Source: Archangium sp.
Lineage (GTDB): Bacteria > Myxococcota > Myxococcia > Myxococcales > Myxococcaceae
Length of the DNA: 40,942 bases
Assembly (NCBI GenBank): GCA_016792935.1
Contig: JAEUJS010000685.1
Span: 1 to 40,942 of the forward strand
Reading direction: 5' to 3'
The translations under genes and the position numbers were made by a program. Position 1 is the first letter of the stretch, and every line of letters starts with the position of its first letter. The notes below the pieces were generated by a model. The model searched no databases and had not been told where the DNA came from. It worked only from the letters and a program-made list of their open reading frames with translations. Below are positions 39,760 through 40,942 of this stretch, piece by piece.

Positions 39760-40617
39760 ATGGGGCAATTTCGGGGGATCGGTGCGGATATGCTCGGACG
39801 CGTGCCGCTGCTGAGCCCTGCATCGTCGCTCGCGAATTACGCCGCGAAGCCCGCGGGGAAGTGGTGGGCCGGGCCCTCGTTCATCGCGTGGTGCGCGGAG
39901 CCGGAGTTGTTCGGCTTCACGTTGTTCGGGCAGCCCAACGCGGAGTCACTGACGAAGTTGGTGGCGGCGCTGAAGGTCGAGCTGGGGCCGAACGCGCGCT
40001 CTCACGCCTCGCTCGTCGATGCGTCGTTGGTGCAGGTGGTGGACCCCGCGGCGTTCGAGGTGCTGCAGAAATACGTCGCAGGACATCTCGCTCAATTGAA
40101 GGAACGCGTGACGAAGCTCGCGCTCGTTCGGCCCGGCGGTTTGCCCGGCGCGGTGGTCGCGGGGTTCTTCTCGGTGATGGAGTCTCCGTACCCGACGAAG
40201 GTGGTGACGAGCGTCGCCGATGGACTCACCTGGCTCGGCGCTTCGGGCAAGTGGACGGCGGAGCTCGAGGCGTTGCGCACGTCTGGCTCGGGTGTGGCTG
40301 CGTTGGTGTTGCAGGTGCGGTCTGCGCTCGCGGCGTCGAGTGGCGAGCCGGCGATCGGCGACATCGCGAAGGCGCTCGGCATGAGCAGTCGTACGCTGCA
40401 GCGGCGGCTCGGAGAGCTGGGGACGAGCTTCGTGAAGGAATCGAGTGAGCAGCGGCTGCAGACTGCGGCCGTCGCGCTGGCCACTTCCGACGTCGCCGTG
40501 ACGACCATCGCGCTCGAGGCGGGCTTCTCGACGTCGCAGGCGTTCTCGGCCGCCTTCCGGCGGTTCTCCGGCAAGACACCGGGAGACTTCCGCAAAGAAG
40601 CGAGCGGCTCACGCTGA
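39760..40617 (+). CDS. AraC-family transcriptional regulator
   Basis: A 285-residue protein with a C-terminal AraC-type DNA-binding domain (about 195-285) made of two helix-turn-helix units: IGDIAKALGMSSRTLQRRLG and VTTIALEAGFSTSQAFSAAF, then FRRFSGKTPGDFRKE. The N-terminal part (about 1-180) is an unrecognised sensing domain. Starts at 39760 and 39790 (ATG in both) are possible; neither has a strong Shine-Dalgarno sequence. It diverges from the lipoprotein gene across a short gap, so that gene is a plausible target. Confidence 0.85.
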   Translation: MGQFRGIGADMLGRVPLLSPASSLANYAAKPAGKWWAGPSFIAWCAEPELFGFTLFGQPNAESLTKLVAALKVELGPNARSHASLVDASLVQVVDPAAFEVLQKYVAGHLAQLKERVTKLALVRPGGLPGAVVAGFFSVMESPYPTKVVTSVADGLTWLGASGKWTAELEALRTSGSGVAALVLQVRSALAASSGEPAIGDIAKALGMSSRTLQRRLGELGTSFVKESSEQRLQTAAVALATSDVAVTTIALEAGFSTSQAFSAAFRRFSGKTPGDFRKEASGSR

Positions 40618-40668
40618 GCTGAAGAAGTGGTCACACCTTCTCACCGCCAGCGATTTGCGCGCAGCCAG

Positions 40669-40939
40669 AGTCCCTCCGCGCGCCGCCGCACTCACTGCGC
40701 GCATCGCAGAAGTGACTGCGTGCACCGCCAGAGTCACTGTGCGCACCGTCACAGTCACTGGGTGCGCGGCCACAGTCACTGGGCGCGCGGCCGGAGTCGC
40801 TGTGCACACGACCGGAGTCCCCACGTGCGCTGCCAGAGTCAAGCCTCGCCGCCGGGCTCACTGCGCGTGCTGCCGGAGTCACTGAGCGCGCCGCTGGAGT
40901 CGCTGAGTGCTCCGCCGAAATCACTCCCGGCACCGCCGG
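40669..40939. repeat. Degenerate 21-bp tandem repeat, 13 units
   Basis: Thirteen consecutive units begin at 40669, 40690, 40711, 40732, 40753, 40774, 40795, 40816, 40837, 40858, 40877, 40898 and 40919. All are 21 bp except that at 40858 (19 bp). The consensus is close to AGTCACTG(G/T)GCGC-CGCCGG. The array probably continues past the right edge. Both strands stay open and would encode heptapeptide repeats, but the 19-bp unit shifts the frame inside the array, which points to DNA-level repeats rather than a conserved protein. The rest of the 325-bp stretch after the AraC gene shows no feature. Confidence 0.85.
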
Positions 40940-40942
40940 TGA

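Noticed and set aside
40631..40933. A minus-strand 100-codon open frame of heptapeptide repeats, with an overlapping plus-strand frame
   Set aside because: Open only because of the 21-bp repeat unit; the repeat phase shifts by 2 nt inside it, so the protein sequence is not maintained. No Shine-Dalgarno and no domain.

Overview
The window is GC-rich, densely coded and looks like a predatory or soil myxobacterium (Myxococcota, probably Cystobacterineae). The reasons are a MoxR/DUF58/DUF4350 cluster beside SpoIIM and RDD membrane proteins, tandem-FHA and TPR proteins, short lipoproteins with glycine/serine linkers, many GTG starts and genes whose -10-like boxes sit only 6-9 nt before the start codon. 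No plasmid, phage, IS, tRNA, rRNA or CRISPR signal was seen.

Layout. 1-7182: a 5'-truncated DUF4350 protein, a MoxR ATPase and a DUF58 protein in one operon; a 631-bp repeat-rich gap; a zinc-ribbon membrane protein; divergent spoIIM-like and RDD genes; and a small exported protein. 7280-9412: a TPR lipoprotein and a protein with two FHA domains and a C-terminal anchor. 9414-30063: about 24 minus-strand genes forming a non-flagellar, secretin-less and needle-less type III secretion system (T3SS) of a strikingly flagellum-like kind. 30179-36863: a plus-strand cassette of an ABC ATPase, two FtsX-type permeases, a LolA-like carrier and an outer-membrane barrel. 36929-40617: a PDZ/beta-propeller protein overlapping a stand-alone E2-type acyltransferase, a Gly-rich lipoprotein and an AraC-type regulator. 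40669-40939: a degenerate 21-bp tandem repeat running towards the right edge.

The T3SS locus encodes the export gate (SctR, S, T, U, V), a FliO-like protein, a FliM/FliN-like SctQ, a FliG-like protein in the SctK position, FliH/FliI/FliJ/FliK-type SctL/N/O/P and the lipoprotein ring SctJ. It also encodes an SctI-like rod candidate, a FliA-like sigma factor with an overlapping partner, a second copy of the SctU cytoplasmic domain, four TPR chaperone-like proteins and two proteins sharing a C-terminal helical module that could be exported subunits. No secretin (SctC), needle (SctF), translocon, flagellar hook/filament or motor gene is present in the window. This fits the atypical needle-less T3SS described in Myxococcus xanthus and linked to contact-dependent prey killing. 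The less explored parts are the FliO/FliG/FliM relics, the SctU-C paralogue, the paired C-terminal module proteins, the sigma/partner pair and a run of three perfect hairpins in an mRNA leader.

The ABC-permease/LolA/barrel cassette next door looks like a complete inner-to-outer-membrane route, probably for a lipid or lipoprotein, and may be independent of the T3SS.
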